Made by a program: the position numbers and the translations under genes
The notes under the pieces: generated by a model
Database searches by the model: none
Told to the model about the DNA's origin: nothing
The model's input: the letters and a program-made list of their open reading frames with translations, nothing else
Assembly: GCF_009765985.1 (NCBI RefSeq)
Contig: NZ_LMUM01000027.1
Coordinates: 206,435 to 270,434 of the forward strand
Direction: 5' to 3'
Source of the DNA: Acidobacterium sp. S8
Lineage (GTDB): Bacteria > Acidobacteriota > Terriglobia > Terriglobales > Acidobacteriaceae
Length of the DNA stretch: 64,000 bases
In this document: in pieces, positions 62,803-64,000 of the stretch
How positions within the stretch are numbered: the first letter of the stretch is position 1
How the letters are laid out: each line of letters begins with the position of its first letter

Positions 62803-64000
62803 AGTCGCGCTTTGGCCGGTATGTGGGGCAATGTTTCTGCCCATGGGGCTAGCTCTATCGAGCATAACCGTGCCGGAGCACGAAGACGCACAGGAACAGA
62901 TGTCGTCTCAGCAGAGTGGTATGAGTACCGGCGGTACGCATTCGCCGGTGCATGATGAGGAACATCGTCCGATTACCGCTGGTGGATTTGTGAACGATGG
63001 GCCGGTGGTCTTCAAAGATGTAACCGTACAGTCTGGATTATCCGGATGGCGCTATGCCAGCGGGAATTCCGCAAAAGCATATATCGTCGAATCGCTCGGC
63101 AGCGGCGTTGCACTACTCGATTACGACAATGATGGCTGGCTCGATATTTACCTTGTAAATGGCATGACTTACACCGCCATGAGCGGAAAAGAGCCGGCAC
63201 CTCATTCTGCTCTCTTCCACAACAATCACGACGGAACCTTCACAAACGTTGCCGAAAAAGCCGGAGTGACAAACGATCGGTGGGGAGTGGGCGTGGCAGT
63301 CGGCGATTACGACAATGATGGCTGGCCCGATCTTTATGTGACAAACATGGGCAGAAATCGCCTCTACCACAATAACCACGACGGCACATTTACTGATGTG
63401 GCAGAGAAGGCCGGCGTGGAGTTGGGAACATGGTCTACAGGAGCGAGCTTCGGCGACTACGATGGAGATGGAAAACTCGACCTCTTCGTTCCCGGCTACA
63501 CCAAATTTGATTTCAACGATCTGCCCGCAGCGGATTCCAAATCAGTGGTTTCCAATACTTGTCGGTTTCGCGGCGTCAGTGTCTTCTGTGGACCGCGCGG
63601 ACTGAAGGGGGAGCATGACCATCTCTTCCATAACAACGGAGACGGGACGTTCACCGATGTAAGCGTGAAAGCTGGTGTTACCGATGTGCCGGGATATTAC
63701 GGCCTGGTTTCACTCTTCGTCGATCTGAATGGCGATGGCAAGCCCGATCTCCTCGTAGCCAATGATTCAACGCCGAATTATCTGTACCGAAACAAGGGCG
63801 ATGGGACTTTCGAGGATCTGAGCTTTGAATCCGGTTACGCCGTCAACCACGATGGGCGCGAGACAGCAAGCATGGGCATTGCTGTAGGCGACTACCAGAA
63901 CAACGGCCGCCTCGACATTCTCAATACGACGTTCTCTGACGATTACAAGGTCCTCTATCGCAACGACGGCGATCTCAGCTTCGCGGATGTCAGCTATGAA
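62771..64000 (+). CDS. FG-GAP/VCBS repeat protein (CRTAC1/ASPIC-UnbV type), 3' truncated by window edge
   Basis: 410 codons are visible, with the frame still open at base 64000. ATG 62771 gives a signal-like N-terminus (VALWPVCGAMFLPMGLALSS) and lies inside the end of the TPR gene. A His-containing linker leads to at least five FG-GAP blades with calcium-binding style loops: DYDNDGWLDIYLVNG, DYDNDGWPDLYVTNMG, DYDGDGKLDLFVPG, DLNGDGKPDLLVAND and DYQNNGRLDILNTTF. Each is paired with an LYHNNHDGTFTDV-like strand. These are features of CRTAC1-type proteins that usually end in an ASPIC/UnbV domain, which would lie beyond the window. Exported; probably a surface or periplasmic Ca2+-binding propeller of unknown partner. 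Confidence 0.88.
   Translation, partial: MPSISKARLIKVALWPVCGAMFLPMGLALSSITVPEHEDAQEQMSSQQSGMSTGGTHSPVHDEEHRPITAGGFVNDGPVVFKDVTVQSGLSGWRYASGNSAKAYIVESLGSGVALLDYDNDGWLDIYLVNGMTYTAMSGKEPAPHSALFHNNHDGTFTNVAEKAGVTNDRWGVGVAVGDYDNDGWPDLYVTNMGRNRLYHNNHDGTFTDVAEKAGVELGTWSTGASFGDYDGDGKLDLFVPGYTKFDFNDLPAADSKSVVSNTCRFRGVSVFCGPRGLKGEHDHLFHNNGDGTFTDVSVKAGVTDVPGYYGLVSLFVDLNGDGKPDLLVANDSTPNYLYRNKGDGTFEDLSFESGYAVNHDGRETASMGIAVGDYQNNGRLDILNTTFSDDYKVLYRNDGDLSFADVSYE

Noticed and set aside
1-64000. CRISPR arrays, insertion sequences, tRNA or rRNA genes
   Set aside because: No regularly spaced direct repeats, transposase motifs or structural RNA signatures were recognised on reading through.

Overview
The window reads as a contiguous piece of an Acidobacteriota chromosome, most likely a soil Terriglobia/Acidobacteriaceae-type organism. 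The basis is gene content: an Oar-like TonB-dependent receptor of about 1,170 aa with an N-terminal carboxypeptidase-regulatory-like domain, a TPR plus FG-GAP/CRTAC1-type gene neighbourhood, two large GH106 rhamnosidases, a methionine synthase split into two polypeptides, and a PE-LIG-POL LigD. Phylum is an inference from gene families; no rRNA or tRNA gene was seen. No CRISPR array, insertion sequence or prophage was recognised.

Region 1 (1-13,125) is a hybrid NRPS/PKS locus cut by the left edge. On the plus strand an NRPS end (A-PCP) is followed, with a 1-nt overlap, by a KS-AT-KR-ACP polyketide synthase. Converging on it from the minus strand are a PPTase, a terminating NRPS (TubC-like docking-C-A-PCP-TE) and a two-gene ABC-2 exporter. 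Both adenylation domains read as glycine-type, and the AT looks malonyl-type. The visible line would therefore build Gly, then a ketoreduced C2 unit (together a 4-amino-3-hydroxybutyryl unit), then Gly, released by a TE whose nucleophile position is Cys. Upstream modules lie outside the window.

Region 2 (13.4-20.5 kb) holds a secreted DUF305 protein coupled to an LVIVD-repeat-like secreted protein, then a two-gene cobalamin-dependent methionine synthase.

Region 3 (20.7-34.9 kb) is an L-rhamnose scavenging locus: two secreted GH106-type rhamnosidases flank a divergent set made of rhaT (plus) and rhaI-rhaEW-rhaB-regulator (minus). The regulator is an unusual fusion of an IclR-like winged helix with a periplasmic-binding-protein type 1 sugar sensor. 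Short palindromes of the form TTYC-N4-GRAA overlap the -35 regions of the rhaI and regulator promoters. A decayed TonB-receptor end sits beside the second GH106.

Region 4 (34.9-37.3 kb) contains a WYL regulator, a VOC protein and a polyprenyl-phosphate-type glycosyltransferase. Region 5 (37.4-44.7 kb) is a GlgE alpha-glucan locus (glgE, fused treS-pep2, a GT-A-like protein, a membrane-helix protein). Region 6 (44.7-51.4 kb) is glpK-glpD-glpF and ligD. Region 7 (51.4-55.5 kb) is a bacilliredoxin, murB and a molybdate operon (HTH-TOBE protein, modA, modB, modC).

Region 8 (55.6-64 kb) has divergent TPR genes, the large TonB-dependent receptor behind a strong promoter with three LacI-type operator-like sites, another TPR gene, and a 3'-truncated FG-GAP/CRTAC1-type gene running off the right edge.
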